Shown here in pieces: positions 40,726 to 50,598 of a stretch of 64,000 nt of DNA; positions within the stretch are counted from its first letter, which is position 1; each line of letters begins with the position of its first letter. Source of the stretch: Chloroflexota bacterium (GTDB taxonomy: Bacteria; Chloroflexota; Anaerolineae; UBA7937; B3-Chlor); assembly GCA_030603665.1 (NCBI GenBank), contig JAUVXJ010000004.1, forward strand, positions 248,001-312,000, read 5' to 3'. The notes beneath the pieces are model-generated. The model did no database searches. It was given only the letters and a program-made list of their open reading frames with translations, and was not told the DNA's origin. Position numbers and translations under genes: made by a program.

Positions 40726-42642
40726 ATGCACGGGGTGACCCTTACTGGCGTCCTGTCGCTGGGCAATCTGATACTGTCAGCCACCAACGTCATAGTCGCC
40801 TTCTCTCTGTTGGTGTATATCCTCAGCCACAACTTGCGCAGTTCGGTGGCGCGGGCGTTCTGTGCCCTGCTCACCTTCGTGACTGTTGTCCACGCCGCCG
40901 ATGTGATACTGATCAATGTTCTGGACCCAGCCACGAGATTCATGTGGCTCAAGTTCCAGTGGTTGGGCATCGCCTTCATACCTGCCGCCTATCTCCACTT
41001 CTCCGATTCCGTGCTGAGGACCACGAACTCGTTTTCTCGCGTGCGCAGGGGTTTGGTGGCCACGACGTATCTGTTCGGCACCGTACTGGTGCTGCTCACT
41101 GTCTTCACCTCACTGTTGGTGAGCGATGGTGTGGATACCTCTTGGGCGGTCTACTTCCAGGCAGGTCCGCTGTTCTGGGTCTTCTCACTCTACTTCTTCC
41201 TCGTCACCGCCATGGGCGTGCTGAACATCGAGCGTGCCCGGCGAAGGACGATTACTTCGACGTCGAGACGACGGATGACGTATCTGGCGGTGTCATTCGC
41301 TGCACCCGCATTGGGTGTCTTTCCATACATGCTCTTGGCTAGTCTACCGGGCCACTTCTCGCCCAACCTGCTGCTTTTCATTGCACTCCTGGGCAATGTT
41401 GGCATCGTTCTGATGACCGTTGTCCTGGCCTATAGTGTGGCTTTCTACGGGGCTCTGACGCCCGACAGGGTAGTCAAGCGCAGCCTGGTAAACTACTTGC
41501 TGCGCGGGCCTCTCGTGGGCATTTGCCTACTGGCACTGATGCTTGTTGTTCCAAGGGTGGAAAGCATCCTTGGGCTACCACGCGATACCGTGCTGGTCTT
41601 CGCCGTGGTCGTAGGCATAGTCTTGCTGCAGGTGCTGATCAGCGCGCTCACTCCGTTCATCGATCTTCTGATCTACCGGCGTGACAGCGCCGAGATCACG
41701 TGGATACGGGAGCTTGACACCCGCCTGCTTACCACGACGGACCTGTCGCAGCTTCTGGAGAACATCCTGGCTGCTCTCTGCGACTTGGCGCGAGCGAGCA
41801 GCGGCTTTGTAGTCACGAAGCGAGCGGGCTTGCCGCAGATGCAGGCGGTCTGCGGACCGCGAGGCGAAGCAACGCGGTTTGTCCAAGAGCATGATCTGGA
41901 GGGTTTGGCTCAGCAATTGGCTGAGGGTGACGAAGAGCGGCAGCCAGAACGAGTGGAGGAAGTGTTCACCGAACAGGGCGGTTTCTGGCTACTTCCGCTG
42001 CGCAGTCAGTCGCGTGACCAGATCCTGGGTGTCCTAGGTATGAGAGCAGATCTCCATCAGCTAGAGCTGACGGAAAGGGAGAATGAGATCGCGGTGACGC
42101 TGATCAGCCAGGCAGCGCTTGCCCTGGAGGATTGGCAGCTACAGCGCGGCATATTCACTCTATTGTGGGAATTGACGCCGGAGATCGAATCCATACAGCG
42201 CTGGCAAAGCCGGCCGCGTTACGTCGGGTCTCCCATGTTGGAGCCCATCGAGCACAGCCCCATATATGCACCGGATTTCCCGAAGGTGGTTAAGGAGGCA
42301 CTGAGCCACTACTGGGGCGGGCCTGGGCTGACAGAAAGTCCTTTGCTCAGGATGAAGATTGTCAGACAGTATGCACAGGAGAGCGGTCAGGTCCCCACGA
42401 AAGCACTGCGCTCCGTGTTATACAAGGCCATCGATGCGCTCAAGCCACCCGAAGGGCAGAGAATTCTCACTACCAAGGAATGGATCCTCTACAACATCCT
42501 GGAGATGAAGTTCATGAGGGGGTTGAGAATCACTCAGATCGCCATGCGCCTGTCCATGAGCGAGTCTGACCTGTACAGGAAGCAGAGAGCGGCCATCGAT
42601 GCGGTGGCGAAGGTGCTGGCCAGCATGGAAGAGGATACTTAG
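40726..42642 (+). CDS. membrane sensor-like protein: N-terminal 7TM-type region, GAF and C-terminal HTH-like tail
   Basis: 638 residues from ATG 40726 (GAGG upstream; GTG 40714 is an alternative adding 4 residues). The first about 320 residues contain around eight to ten hydrophobic segments resembling the membrane part of 7TM sensor proteins (WLKFQWLGIAFIPAAYLHFS). Residues about 340-480 look like a GAF domain. The C-terminal 150 residues contain LRITQIAMRLSMSESDLYRK, a helix-turn-helix-like motif. No kinase domain is present, so it may be a membrane-bound one-component transcription regulator. The family is not recognised with certainty. Its stop is immediately followed by the macro-domain gene. 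Confidence 0.7.
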   Translation: MHGVTLTGVLSLGNLILSATNVIVAFSLLVYILSHNLRSSVARAFCALLTFVTVVHAADVILINVLDPATRFMWLKFQWLGIAFIPAAYLHFSDSVLRTTNSFSRVRRGLVATTYLFGTVLVLLTVFTSLLVSDGVDTSWAVYFQAGPLFWVFSLYFFLVTAMGVLNIERARRRTITSTSRRRMTYLAVSFAAPALGVFPYMLLASLPGHFSPNLLLFIALLGNVGIVLMTVVLAYSVAFYGALTPDRVVKRSLVNYLLRGPLVGICLLALMLVVPRVESILGLPRDTVLVFAVVVGIVLLQVLISALTPFIDLLIYRRDSAEITWIRELDTRLLTTTDLSQLLENILAALCDLARASSGFVVTKRAGLPQMQAVCGPRGEATRFVQEHDLEGLAQQLAEGDEERQPERVEEVFTEQGGFWLLPLRSQSRDQILGVLGMRADLHQLELTERENEIAVTLISQAALALEDWQLQRGIFTLLWELTPEIESIQRWQSRPRYVGSPMLEPIEHSPIYAPDFPKVVKEALSHYWGGPGLTESPLLRMKIVRQYAQESGQVPTKALRSVLYKAIDALKPPEGQRILTTKEWILYNILEMKFMRGLRITQIAMRLSMSESDLYRKQRAAIDAVAKVLASMEEDT

Positions 42643-43170
42643 GTGTCTGCGATAGTTCTGCGCCGGGGCGACATCACTAGCTTGGACACGGACGCTATCG
42701 TCAATGCGGCTAATATCGCGCTATGGATGGGTGGTGGCGTGGCTGGAGCCATCAAGAGAGCTGGGGGACAAGGGATCGAGGACGAGGCGGTCCGGCAGGC
42801 GCCGATACCGGTGGGTGAGGCCGTGGTGACCCGGGCCGGCAGCTTGAAGGCGCGCTATGTGATCCATGCTGCGGTCATGGCTACCGACTTGGTGACTGAC
42901 GCTGACAAGATCAGAAGCGCCACGAGGAACAGTCTACGGCGCGCTGAGGAGCTAGAGCTCAAGAGTATCGCTTTCCCAGCCCTGGGGACCGGGGTTGGGC
43001 GGTTCCAGTACGGGAAGGTGGCCGAGATCATGATTGACACGGTGAGCGACCACCTGGCGGGCGACAGCGGTCTGGAGGAAGTGATCTTCGCGCTGTTCGA
43101 CGATGAAGCGTTCGAGGTCTTCGAGAAACGTCTGGCGCAACAGGGCCATTCGAGGGGAAGTCTCGAGTGA
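42643..43170 (+). CDS. macro-domain protein
   Basis: 175 residues, GTG start directly after the TAG of the upstream gene (no gap). Macro domains bind or hydrolyse ADP-ribose and its derivatives. Visible: AIVNAANIALWMGGGVAGAI (ligand loop 1), RYVIHAAV, and FPALGTGVGRFQYGKVAEIM (loop 2 GTG). The tail is short. Cotranscription with the membrane/GAF/HTH gene is likely. Could be linked functionally to the Nudix gene 1.2 kb downstream (inference). Confidence 0.9.
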   Translation: MSAIVLRRGDITSLDTDAIVNAANIALWMGGGVAGAIKRAGGQGIEDEAVRQAPIPVGEAVVTRAGSLKARYVIHAAVMATDLVTDADKIRSATRNSLRRAEELELKSIAFPALGTGVGRFQYGKVAEIMIDTVSDHLAGDSGLEEVIFALFDDEAFEVFEKRLAQQGHSRGSLE

Positions 43171-43398
43171 TAATGGCAGAGCCCAAGCCAGCTAGCCGAC
43201 TGTGACTGCAAGGTGGGGAGGGCAGAGCGCTCACCGAATCCAGTGTCACATCTCATCCCAGGCTTTGACCGCGAGGCGATCAGGGTTCGATGCGACGACC
43301 ATTGCAGGCCCAGCGGTCTGTGGAGTCTGCCTGACCCATGGTCGGCCAAGTATTCGTCCGTATGATATTCTGTACGTGCTGCTCGTTCCCAGTTATGC

Positions 43399-43427
43399 TT
43401 GACGCCTCTTTTGCGTTATGGTATGAT
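43399..43427 (+). promoter_or_regulatory. promoter of the LysM lipoprotein gene
   Basis: TTGACG (43399-43404), 17-bp spacer, TATGAT (43422-43427). Start near 43434, leader about 40 nt. Nothing else is seen in the 305-bp gap 43171-43475. Confidence 0.7.
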
Positions 43428-43475
43428 GGCTCCGGTGCGGATGAGGACGTGGAGCTATAGTGAGGAGGCCGTCCG

Positions 43476-44246
43476 ATGAGAAACAAGCTGTGGTCGATTG
43501 GTATCTTGCTAATCTCGTTGGCATTGGTGACCGGACTCGGGGGATGTGAAAGGGCCAAGCCTGCTCCCACTCCAACCGCGGAGGTTCGCCCGGAGGAGCC
43601 CACGGCCACCCCGGCCTCCCCGGCTAGCACGACGCCGGTGAGCACACCAGCGTCCTCCCCCGAGCCGTCAGCGTCTGGTACTGCGGAGGCCCCGGTTGGG
43701 GAGACGCCAACCGCTGTTCCCTCTGAACCGACTGCTGCCCCTGAACAACCGCCACCGTCTGTGCCTGCTGAGGGTGTGGAGCACGTTGTGGCCTGGGGAG
43801 AAACCCTCGAGATCATCGCCAGTCGCTACGGGGTCACTGCCCAGGCAATAGTGGCGGCGAACAACCTGGCCAATCCCGATCTCATCAGGGCAGGCGACGT
43901 ACTGATCATCCCCGGTGCAACCACACCAGCTCCTGAGCCAGGCGTGCACATCGTGCGCCAGGGCGAGACCTTGAAGTCCATCGCCAGCATGTATGGCACT
44001 ACTGTCGATGCCATTGCCATGGCGAACGGGATAGTCAACGAGAACTACATATGGGTCGGACAGCGACTGACCATACCAGGTGGTGGCACCAGCCAGGCTG
44101 GAGGTCAGACATATGTGGTGAAACCGGGCGACACACTGTCGTCCATTGCACTGCAGTTTGGCACCACGGCGTGGGCCCTAGCCAACGCTAATAATCTGCC
44201 AAGCGTGAATATGATCTATGTCGGGCAGACCCTGCGCATACCGTAG
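43476..44246 (+). CDS. LysM lipoprotein with three LysM repeats
   Basis: 256 residues. Signal peptide ending in the lipobox region TGLGGC (lipidated Cys near residue 27), a Pro/Thr/Ala-rich spacer of about 80 residues, then three LysM repeats: around 107-150 (VVAWGETLEIIASRYGVT), 157-200 (IVRQGETLKSIASMYGTT) and 212-256 (YVVKPGDTLSSIALQFGTT), each ending in a '.G..L.IP' motif. LysM binds peptidoglycan or chitin-like glycans. No catalytic domain is attached, so it is probably a wall-anchoring or binding protein. Confidence 0.92.
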   Translation: MRNKLWSIGILLISLALVTGLGGCERAKPAPTPTAEVRPEEPTATPASPASTTPVSTPASSPEPSASGTAEAPVGETPTAVPSEPTAAPEQPPPSVPAEGVEHVVAWGETLEIIASRYGVTAQAIVAANNLANPDLIRAGDVLIIPGATTPAPEPGVHIVRQGETLKSIASMYGTTVDAIAMANGIVNENYIWVGQRLTIPGGGTSQAGGQTYVVKPGDTLSSIALQFGTTAWALANANNLPSVNMIYVGQTLRIP

Positions 44247-44342
44247 CACATCGCAGGGAAGCCTCGGCCCCTGTTCGCGCCCAGAGGGCACCTTCGCGGG
44301 ACGGGCCCCATGAGCCAGCATCACTGACGGCTCTCTGCGCCC

Positions 44343-44975
44343 ATGACGGATACGAAGGCGCTCCCACAGAGTGGTCGACGAACCATGGATGGCTGTCGGG
44401 TCTTGGTCCGCAAGCCGTCCGGTTGCGTTTGGGAGGGTAGACTGAGCGAGGAAGTGGTCTCAAGTCGGCGCGTATTCGACGGCACGGTCGTCAGTCTTCG
44501 TGTCGATCGAGTGAGACTGCCCGGTGGTCGGGTCACTGATAGGGAGATCGTGGAGCACGCGGGGGCTGTGGGCGTCGTGGCCCTTGACGATGGGTGCCAT
44601 GTGTTGCTGGTCAAGCAGTTCCGCTCGTCGCTACGCAGGATGTTGCTGGAGATCCCAGCTGGGACGCTTGGAGAGGGAGAGGATCCGCGTGTCTGCGCGT
44701 TCAGGGAGTTGCGTGAAGAGACTGGCTATTCGGCGGAGGAAATGGAGGAACTCTACGCGTTCTACTCCTCCCCCGGCTTCTCCAACGAACGGATCTGGCT
44801 GTACTTGGCCACCGCCCTGAACGCTGGACCTCAGATGGCGGAGTCAGACGAGATCATCGAGGTGGTCAAGGTGCCGCTGGAGAGAGCGCTGGAGATGGTG
44901 GCGACTGGCGAGATTTGTGATGGGAAGAGCATCTTGGGGCTCCTTGCTGCTCAAGCCAAGATGTGCATTTCCTAG
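44343..44975 (+). CDS. Nudix hydrolase, ADP-ribose pyrophosphatase type
   Basis: 210 residues. The Nudix box GTLGEGEDPRVCAF-RELREETGY satisfies Gx5Ex7REUxEExGU (here with Tyr as the last hydrophobic residue). N-terminal VFDGTVVSLRVDRVRLPGG and the late SPGFSNERIWLYLA match the ADPRP group, which cleaves ADP-ribose. The first about 30 residues look unconserved and the ribosome site is weak, so the true start may be further in. Confidence 0.88.
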   Translation: MTDTKALPQSGRRTMDGCRVLVRKPSGCVWEGRLSEEVVSSRRVFDGTVVSLRVDRVRLPGGRVTDREIVEHAGAVGVVALDDGCHVLLVKQFRSSLRRMLLEIPAGTLGEGEDPRVCAFRELREETGYSAEEMEELYAFYSSPGFSNERIWLYLATALNAGPQMAESDEIIEVVKVPLERALEMVATGEICDGKSILGLLAAQAKMCIS

Positions 44976-45036
44976 GACCGGGATCTTTCTGTGCAGGCAG
45001 CCCGGCCCGGAGCTATTGAAAGGGAGACCGTAGAGC

Positions 45037-45420
45037 ATGGAACCGACAGATCGCAAGTACACGAAGGATCACGAATGGGCGAAGCTGGATGAAGCCCTGG
45101 CAGTGATGGGCATCACCGACTATGCCCAGGAGCAGCTGGGCGACATAGTCTATGTGGAATTGCCCCAGCCGGGTGATGCGGTGGAACTGGCACAATCGTT
45201 CGGTATCATAGAGTCGGTGAAAGCTGCATCCGATCTGCTTGCCCCGATCGACGGCGAAGTGGTGGCCATCAACGAGGAGCTCGTGGACAGGCCGGAATTG
45301 GTGAACGAGGACCCTTACGAGGGCGGCTGGATGGTCAAGGTACAGCCTGACGATGAAGCACAGCTGGCTGGCTTGATGACGGCAGAACAGTACTCGGCTC
45401 ACTTGAAGACTCTAGAATAG
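45037..45420 (+). CDS. gcvH: glycine cleavage system H protein
   Basis: 127 residues. Lipoyl carrier of the glycine cleavage complex. The lipoylated Lys is in the motif GIIESVKAASDL. The remaining core (YTKDHEWAKLDEALAVMGIT, DIVYVELPQPGDAV) is standard. AAGGGAG upstream. Followed 5 bp later by gcvPA. Confidence 0.96.
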   Translation: MEPTDRKYTKDHEWAKLDEALAVMGITDYAQEQLGDIVYVELPQPGDAVELAQSFGIIESVKAASDLLAPIDGEVVAINEELVDRPELVNEDPYEGGWMVKVQPDDEAQLAGLMTAEQYSAHLKTLE

Positions 45421-45425
45421 CGATC

Positions 45426-46775
45426 ATGAGTTCATACATCCCCAATACTGACAGCGATCGCGCCCGGATGCTGAAGAGCGTGGGACTCGATTCAGTGCCG
45501 GAGCTTTTCGAAGTCATCCCCGCTGAGAAGCGTTACCCCGTTCTGGAGTTGCCTCCACCTCTATCCGAAATGGAGGTGAAGAGGCTGCTCCGGGGCCTGG
45601 CTGAGAGGAACGCTGACCTCGATCATCATCCCTGCTTCGTGGGTGCGGGCTCCTATCGCCATTTCGTCCCCTCCGTCGTGGATCACATCGTTTCTCGAGG
45701 AGAGTTCTACACTGCCTATACCCCCTACCAGCCTGAGGTTAGCCAGGGCACGCTGACGGCCATCTACGAGTTTCAGACCATGATCTGCGCCCTGACGGGC
45801 ATGGATGTGGCCAACGCATCCATGTATGACGGAGCCACGGCGCTGGCTGAAGCTGGGCTGATGGCTTGTCGCTCAACTCGCCGACACAAGCTGATTGTGG
45901 CTTCCACCGCTCACCCCAATCATCGCCGTGTACTCAGAACCTACACTCAGGGCATGGGCATAGAGGTGGAGGACATCGGCCGTGCCGAGGATGGGGATGT
46001 CAACCTCTCCCACGCGCGGCAATTGCTCGATGATGGGACGGCTGCGATCATGGTTCAGCACCCCAACTTCCTGGGCTGTCTGGAGGATCTGGCGCCTCTG
46101 AGCGAACTGGCGCACGCGGTGGGCGCGCTGCTGGTGGTCTCCGTCGATCCCATCGCCCTCGGCCTGTTCAAGGCTCCGGGCGACCTGGGAGCCGACATCG
46201 TGGTGGGTGAGGGACAGTCCCTAGGCAGTCCTCCAAGCTACGGAGGTCCCTATTTGGGGTTCTTTGCGTGCCGCGAGAAGTACTTGCGCCAGCTTCCAGG
46301 GCGTCTGGTGGGCATGACCACCGACTCCGAAGGACGGAGGGGATTCGTTCTCACGTTGCAGCCGCGCGAGCAGCACATCAGGAGGGAGAAGGCCACCTCC
46401 AATATTTGTAGCAATGAGGCTCTCGTCGCGCTGGCGGCCGCGGTCTACCTGGCGGTGATGGGCAAGCAGGGCCTCCGGCATGTGGCGGAGCTATGCTACC
46501 ACAAGGCCCATTATGCAGTTGAAGAGATAGCATCCCTGTCGGGATACGAGAAGCTTCTTGGGAGGTTCTTCAAAGAGTTCGTGATCCGGACGCCGGTTCC
46601 CCCGGCGGAGGTTCATCAGCGACTCTGGGAGCGTGGCATCATCGGTGGCTACGAGTTGGGAAAGGACTATCCAGAGTTGGCCGGCTGTCTTCTGTTCTGC
46701 GTCACTGAGATGAACTCCCGGGAGGAAATGGACCTCCTGGTGGAGACCCTGAAGAGCATTGGTGAAGAGAAATGA
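45426..46775 (+). CDS. gcvPA: glycine dehydrogenase (decarboxylating) subunit 1
   Basis: 449 residues, the N-terminal half of the split P protein found in many non-proteobacterial bacteria. Motifs [14 protein letters not shown] at the start, [36 protein letters not shown] and the conserved [18 protein letters not shown]. It forms an alpha2beta2 complex with GcvPB. The ATG overlap with gcvPB (46772-46775) indicates translational coupling. Confidence 0.96.
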   Translation: MSSYIPNTDSDRARMLKSVGLDSVPELFEVIPAEKRYPVLELPPPLSEMEVKRLLRGLAERNADLDHHPCFVGAGSYRHFVPSVVDHIVSRGEFYTAYTPYQPEVSQGTLTAIYEFQTMICALTGMDVANASMYDGATALAEAGLMACRSTRRHKLIVASTAHPNHRRVLRTYTQGMGIEVEDIGRAEDGDVNLSHARQLLDDGTAAIMVQHPNFLGCLEDLAPLSELAHAVGALLVVSVDPIALGLFKAPGDLGADIVVGEGQSLGSPPSYGGPYLGFFACREKYLRQLPGRLVGMTTDSEGRRGFVLTLQPREQHIRREKATSNICSNEALVALAAAVYLAVMGKQGLRHVAELCYHKAHYAVEEIASLSGYEKLLGRFFKEFVIRTPVPPAEVHQRLWERGIIGGYELGKDYPELAGCLLFCVTEMNSREEMDLLVETLKSIGEEK

Positions 46776-48229
46776 CGGAACCCCTTCTTTTCGAGTTGAC
46801 TTCACCCGGTCGGGTGGGCTGTCGGCTGCCGGCGGTGGATGTTCCCGAGGCCGCTCTTCCGGGGGACTTGCTGCGAGAGGACTTACCCTTGCCGGAGCTA
46901 AGCGAGAGGGAGGTTGTCCAACACTTCACACGCCTGTCGCAGCTAAACTTCAGCGTTGATACCGGGTTCTATCCACTTGGATCGTGCACTATGAAGTACA
47001 ATCCCAAGATGCACGAAGATGTTGCTCGCTATCCTGGATTCACCCAGATCCACCCCCGGCAGGACGAATCGACTGTCCAGGGGGCGCTGCAGTTGATGTG
47101 TGAGCTACAGGGATATTTGGGCGAGATTACGGGTTTGCCTGCGGTCAGTCTGCAGCCGGTGGCTGGAGCTCATGGGGAACTCACGGGTATGCTCATCATC
47201 CGGGCCTATCACCTGGAGCGCGGAGACGAGGACAGGAACACGGTCCTGGTGCCGGACTCCGCCCACGGGACCAATCCTGCCACTGCTGCCATGTGTGGGT
47301 ACAGGGTCGTGACCGTTCCTTCGGACAGGCGCGGCAACATCGATGCGCAGGAGCTGGACCGGCTCATGGACGAGAGTGTGGCGGGTTTGATGCTCACCAA
47401 CCCCAACACGCTGGGGCTGTTCGAGGAGCACATCCTTGAAGTGGCAGAGATCGTCCATGGCGCCGGAGGACTGATCTACTGCGATGGCGCCAACATGAAC
47501 GCCCTGCTCGGGATCTCCAAGCCGGGTGAGCTGGGCACAGACGTTCTTCACCTCAACCTCCACAAGACGTTCAGCACCCCGCACGGGGGCGGCGGCCCTG
47601 GAGGCGGCGCTACAGCGGTGACGGAGGAGTTGGGTCCTTTCCTGCCGCTGCCTGTGGTGGCTCGCCGCGAAACGAAGGAAGCCGGTGCCGGGCGTTTGGA
47701 GTACTACCTCGACTATGATCGACCGTCGTCGATAGGTCCCGTCAGCGGGTTCTTCGGCAACTTCGGCGTGATGGTGAAAGCCTATGCCTATCTCAGATCA
47801 TTGGGGGAGAGTGGGTTGAGGGAGGTAAGCGAGGACGCGGTCCTGAACGCGAACTACGTTCTGCACCGGCTCAAAGAGTACTATGATCTACCGTATGATC
47901 GTTTCTGCTTGCACGAATGCGTGTTTTCGGGTACGGTCCAGGCCAAGCTCGGTGTGCATACCATTGACATTGCCAAGAGACTGATCGATCTGGGCTTTCA
48001 CCCGCCGACGGTGTACTTCCCTCTCATCGTGGACGAGGCGCTGATGATCGAGCCCACCGAGACGGAGAGCGTGGAGACCCTTGATGCGTTTGTTGCAGCC
48101 ATGCGCCAGATCGCTAGAGAGGCTGAGGAAGAACCGCAGGTGGTTCGTAGCGCGCCCGAGTCCACGCCTGTGGGTAGGCTTGATGAAGTGGCGGCCGCGC
48201 GTGAACCCAACTTGAGGTGGATGGGCTAG
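46772..48229 (+). CDS. gcvPB: glycine dehydrogenase (decarboxylating) subunit 2
   Basis: 485 residues, the catalytic half of the split P protein. PLP-binding Lys in [17 protein letters not shown], and the usual [14 protein letters not shown] and HPRQDES segments. The last about 40 residues are a short extra tail. No T protein (gcvT) or lipoamide dehydrogenase gene follows: the next gene is a sigma factor. Confidence 0.96.
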   Translation: MTEPLLFELTSPGRVGCRLPAVDVPEAALPGDLLREDLPLPELSEREVVQHFTRLSQLNFSVDTGFYPLGSCTMKYNPKMHEDVARYPGFTQIHPRQDESTVQGALQLMCELQGYLGEITGLPAVSLQPVAGAHGELTGMLIIRAYHLERGDEDRNTVLVPDSAHGTNPATAAMCGYRVVTVPSDRRGNIDAQELDRLMDESVAGLMLTNPNTLGLFEEHILEVAEIVHGAGGLIYCDGANMNALLGISKPGELGTDVLHLNLHKTFSTPHGGGGPGGGATAVTEELGPFLPLPVVARRETKEAGAGRLEYYLDYDRPSSIGPVSGFFGNFGVMVKAYAYLRSLGESGLREVSEDAVLNANYVLHRLKEYYDLPYDRFCLHECVFSGTVQAKLGVHTIDIAKRLIDLGFHPPTVYFPLIVDEALMIEPTETESVETLDAFVAAMRQIAREAEEEPQVVRSAPESTPVGRLDEVAAAREPNLRWMG

Positions 48230-48307
48230 CGCCGCGTGACACAGCGAACCCTTGGTGAAGTGAACCTGATGACGTAGTTTCCGGTGTGTGTGTAGAGGGG
48301 GCGCCAC

Positions 48308-48889
48308 ATGCTTGAGGATGGAGAGCTCGTTCCCAGGATTCAGCACGGGGATCTGGGGGCCTTTGAGACTCTGTATCACAAGTACAAGAACGAACTCTAC
48401 AGGACGGCTTTGGCCATCACTAGAGACCGGGGCGCTGCGGAGGAACTCCTCCAAGATTGCTTTCTACGGGCATACGATCACATTGACAGTGTGGACGCTT
48501 GCTCTTCATTGCGCCCCTGGCTGCATCGGATTGTCGTCAATCTGAGCTACAACTGGTCGGCCAAGAAGCGCCTGCGGTTGGTCTCGTTTGAAGAAGTGTT
48601 TGACCGGATACTATCGGTGCCGCGCAATTCGCCTGAGCGAGCTTTCGACAGGCAGGAACTCTCGCATGTCCTGGACGAGGCGATCAGGTCTCTGACTATG
48701 CCTCAGCGAGTGGTTGTTGTACTCTTCTATCTGCAGGGCTTCAGCCTGGCTGAGATCGCATACGTTCTAGATTGCCCCGTGGGAACAGTCAAGTCCAGAC
48801 TCCACAACTCTCGTAAGGCTCTGAGGCGAAGACTGATCGCGGACGCGCAGATAACCAGAGAAGCGACCTTTGAACTCCTATCGTCGTGA
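48308..48889 (+). CDS. RNA polymerase sigma-70 family (ECF-type) factor
   Basis: 193 residues. Region 2 (FETLYHKYKNELYRTALAIT, then AEELLQDCFLRAYDHID) and region 4 (SLTMPQRVVVVLFYLQGFSL, then EIAYVLDCPVGTVKSRLHNS) are clear; regions 1 and 3 are absent, as in ECF factors. GAGGGGG 9 bases upstream of the ATG. Target promoters unknown. It is followed by a small ORF that may encode its partner. Confidence 0.93.
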   Translation: MLEDGELVPRIQHGDLGAFETLYHKYKNELYRTALAITRDRGAAEELLQDCFLRAYDHIDSVDACSSLRPWLHRIVVNLSYNWSAKKRLRLVSFEEVFDRILSVPRNSPERAFDRQELSHVLDEAIRSLTMPQRVVVVLFYLQGFSLAEIAYVLDCPVGTVKSRLHNSRKALRRRLIADAQITREATFELLSS

Positions 48890-48917
48890 TCGACGATCGA
48901 CGGAGGCGAGGTGCAAG

Positions 48918-49235
48918 ATGAGCGACAACAGAAAAGATGAACTGGACGTGCTGGTGGAGAGGGCTCTGCGAGATTGGGCCTCCCACGAAGTGCCTCCAGA
49001 TCGGGTGTGGAGCAACATCAGGCTTGGCCTCGCGGAGCGCGTCGGGCGCAGTCCTTCCAGATCTCCTTGGGCTCGCCAGTTGTGGACTGCGGCCGTGTCT
49101 TTGGGGGCTGACGTCTTCGTGGCGGCCCGCATGATCCTTTCGCCGTCTCCTCATGGTGGCGAGAATGGGTGGACGCGTCGGCTCGTGGTGGCCGGCCGAT
49201 CATCTGGGTCTGTCTGGGTGTCGATTCATCACTGA
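48918..49235 (+). CDS. possible anti-sigma remnant or small partner of the sigma factor
   Basis: 105 residues from ATG 48918 (GGAGG upstream), 28 bp after the sigma factor. The N-terminal 45 residues (ELDVLVERALRDWASHEVPPDRVWS) resemble the cytoplasmic part of anti-sigma-type proteins in this phylum. It lacks a zinc-finger motif. A weak hydrophobic stretch (QLWTAAVSLGADVFVAARMI) is interrupted by charged residues and the tail is short. It may be a decayed anti-sigma factor; confidence in function is low. Confidence 0.45.
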   Translation: MSDNRKDELDVLVERALRDWASHEVPPDRVWSNIRLGLAERVGRSPSRSPWARQLWTAAVSLGADVFVAARMILSPSPHGGENGWTRRLVVAGRSSGSVWVSIHH

Positions 49236-49403
49236 TGCTAGAGCGTGGATGTCACATTGAGGGACGGCTGGCAGACACAGACCCCAAACAAGCGGCCCCA
49301 GGTGGCGTCCTCGTCCAGTCTCTTGCTGTCACCCTTCGCTGAGTACCTCTGCAGTTCCGCTCCGTGCAACCAACGCCTTTACAGCCCATGACAGGAGATA
49401 ACG

Positions 49404-50441
49404 GTGAATGACGCGTCCTTGCTGGAGGTTAAGGACCTCCGAACTCAATTCCACACCGCTGAAGGCATAGTGCGTGCCGTGAATGGGGTCTCATTCTCCG
49501 TCAATGAGGGGGAGACCCTGGGCATCGTGGGCGAGAGCGGGTGTGGGAAGACTGTCACTGCACTGTCCATCGTGCGGCTAGTCGAAGAGCCCCCGGGCGA
49601 GATCGCGGGCGGACAAGTGCTCTTCCAGGGACGCAATCTACTGTCCGTTGGGGCTCAGGAGATGTGTGAGATACGGGGAGCGAAGATAGGGGTGATTTTC
49701 CAGGATCCGATGACATTCCTCAATCCCGTGCTCGCCATAGGTCAGCAGATTGGCGAGTCTCTTGAGCTTCACACGCGTCTGGATCGCAGGCAGGTGAGGC
49801 AGAGAACAATTGAACTCTTGCAGGTCGTGGGCATTCCTGAGGCAGAGGAGCGCATCGACGACTTCCCCTATCAGTTCAGTGGAGGGATGAGACAGAGAGC
49901 GATGATAGCCATGGCGCTCGCCTGCGATCCCTACTTGCTCATCGCCGATGAGCCGACCACAGCTCTGGATGTCACCATCCAGGCTCAGATAGTGGACTTG
50001 GTGAATAGACTGAAGCGCGATAGAGGGCTGTCAATAATCTGGATAACGCACGATCTCGCCATCATTGCTGGACTGGCAGAACGTGTGCTGGTGATGTATG
50101 CGGGGTACATAGTCGAGTCAGCAGACGTGAAGGACCTGTACAGGGATCCTCGGCATCCGTATACGTTGGGGCTCTTGGCTTCCGTACCCAGGCTGGACAA
50201 TGGGGGGAGGGAAGCCCTGACGCCCATCGAGGGCGCGCCTCCGGACCAGGTGAATCTGCCACCGGGGTGTCCATTTCATCCACGGTGTCTATATGCGACT
50301 CACAGGTGCACGCACACCATGCCCGAGCCGCGCAAGGTCGGGTCGGGTCACGTCGTGGCTTGCTGGGTGGATGTGCCTCGGGCGTGCACCTCCACTCCCA
50401 GCAGCAGGGAGGCTACCACCTGGTCGCGCGATGCCGTATAG
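49404..50441 (+). CDS. oligopeptide/dipeptide ABC transporter ATPase (OppD type), copy 1
   Basis: 345 residues with a GTG start (AGGAG upstream). Walker A GESGCGKT, signature [16 protein letters not shown], Walker [13 protein letters not shown], and the C-terminal oligopeptide-family region with the Cys pattern C-x5-C-x6-C (GCPFHPRCLYATHRC) plus a late Cys in ACW. That Cys region carries an iron-sulfur cluster in mycobacterial OppABCD (established elsewhere). A second OppD-type gene follows 157 bp later, so this looks like a tandem duplication. Confidence 0.94.
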   Translation: MNDASLLEVKDLRTQFHTAEGIVRAVNGVSFSVNEGETLGIVGESGCGKTVTALSIVRLVEEPPGEIAGGQVLFQGRNLLSVGAQEMCEIRGAKIGVIFQDPMTFLNPVLAIGQQIGESLELHTRLDRRQVRQRTIELLQVVGIPEAEERIDDFPYQFSGGMRQRAMIAMALACDPYLLIADEPTTALDVTIQAQIVDLVNRLKRDRGLSIIWITHDLAIIAGLAERVLVMYAGYIVESADVKDLYRDPRHPYTLGLLASVPRLDNGGREALTPIEGAPPDQVNLPPGCPFHPRCLYATHRCTHTMPEPRKVGSGHVVACWVDVPRACTSTPSSREATTWSRDAV

Positions 50442-50458
50442 GGGCGGCTTCTGCTGAT

Positions 50459-50487
50459 TTGACAAGTCCGCCCCAATGCCCTATATT
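50459..50487 (+). promoter_or_regulatory. internal promoter between the two oppD genes
   Basis: TTGACA (50459-50464, perfect), 17-bp spacer, TATATT (50482-50487). It would start the second set (oppD2-oppF-oppB*-oppC) separately from the first ATPase gene, with a leader of about 105 nt. Confidence 0.7.
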
Positions 50488-50598
50488 CTAGCGTTGAATG
50501 AGGGCGCACCGCCCCTGTTGGAGGGTTCGGGGGTTGGCGCGTAATCCTGTGGCAAGAATACCACAGCTGGGTGGGATACTGGTAAGGAGGCGTGAATA

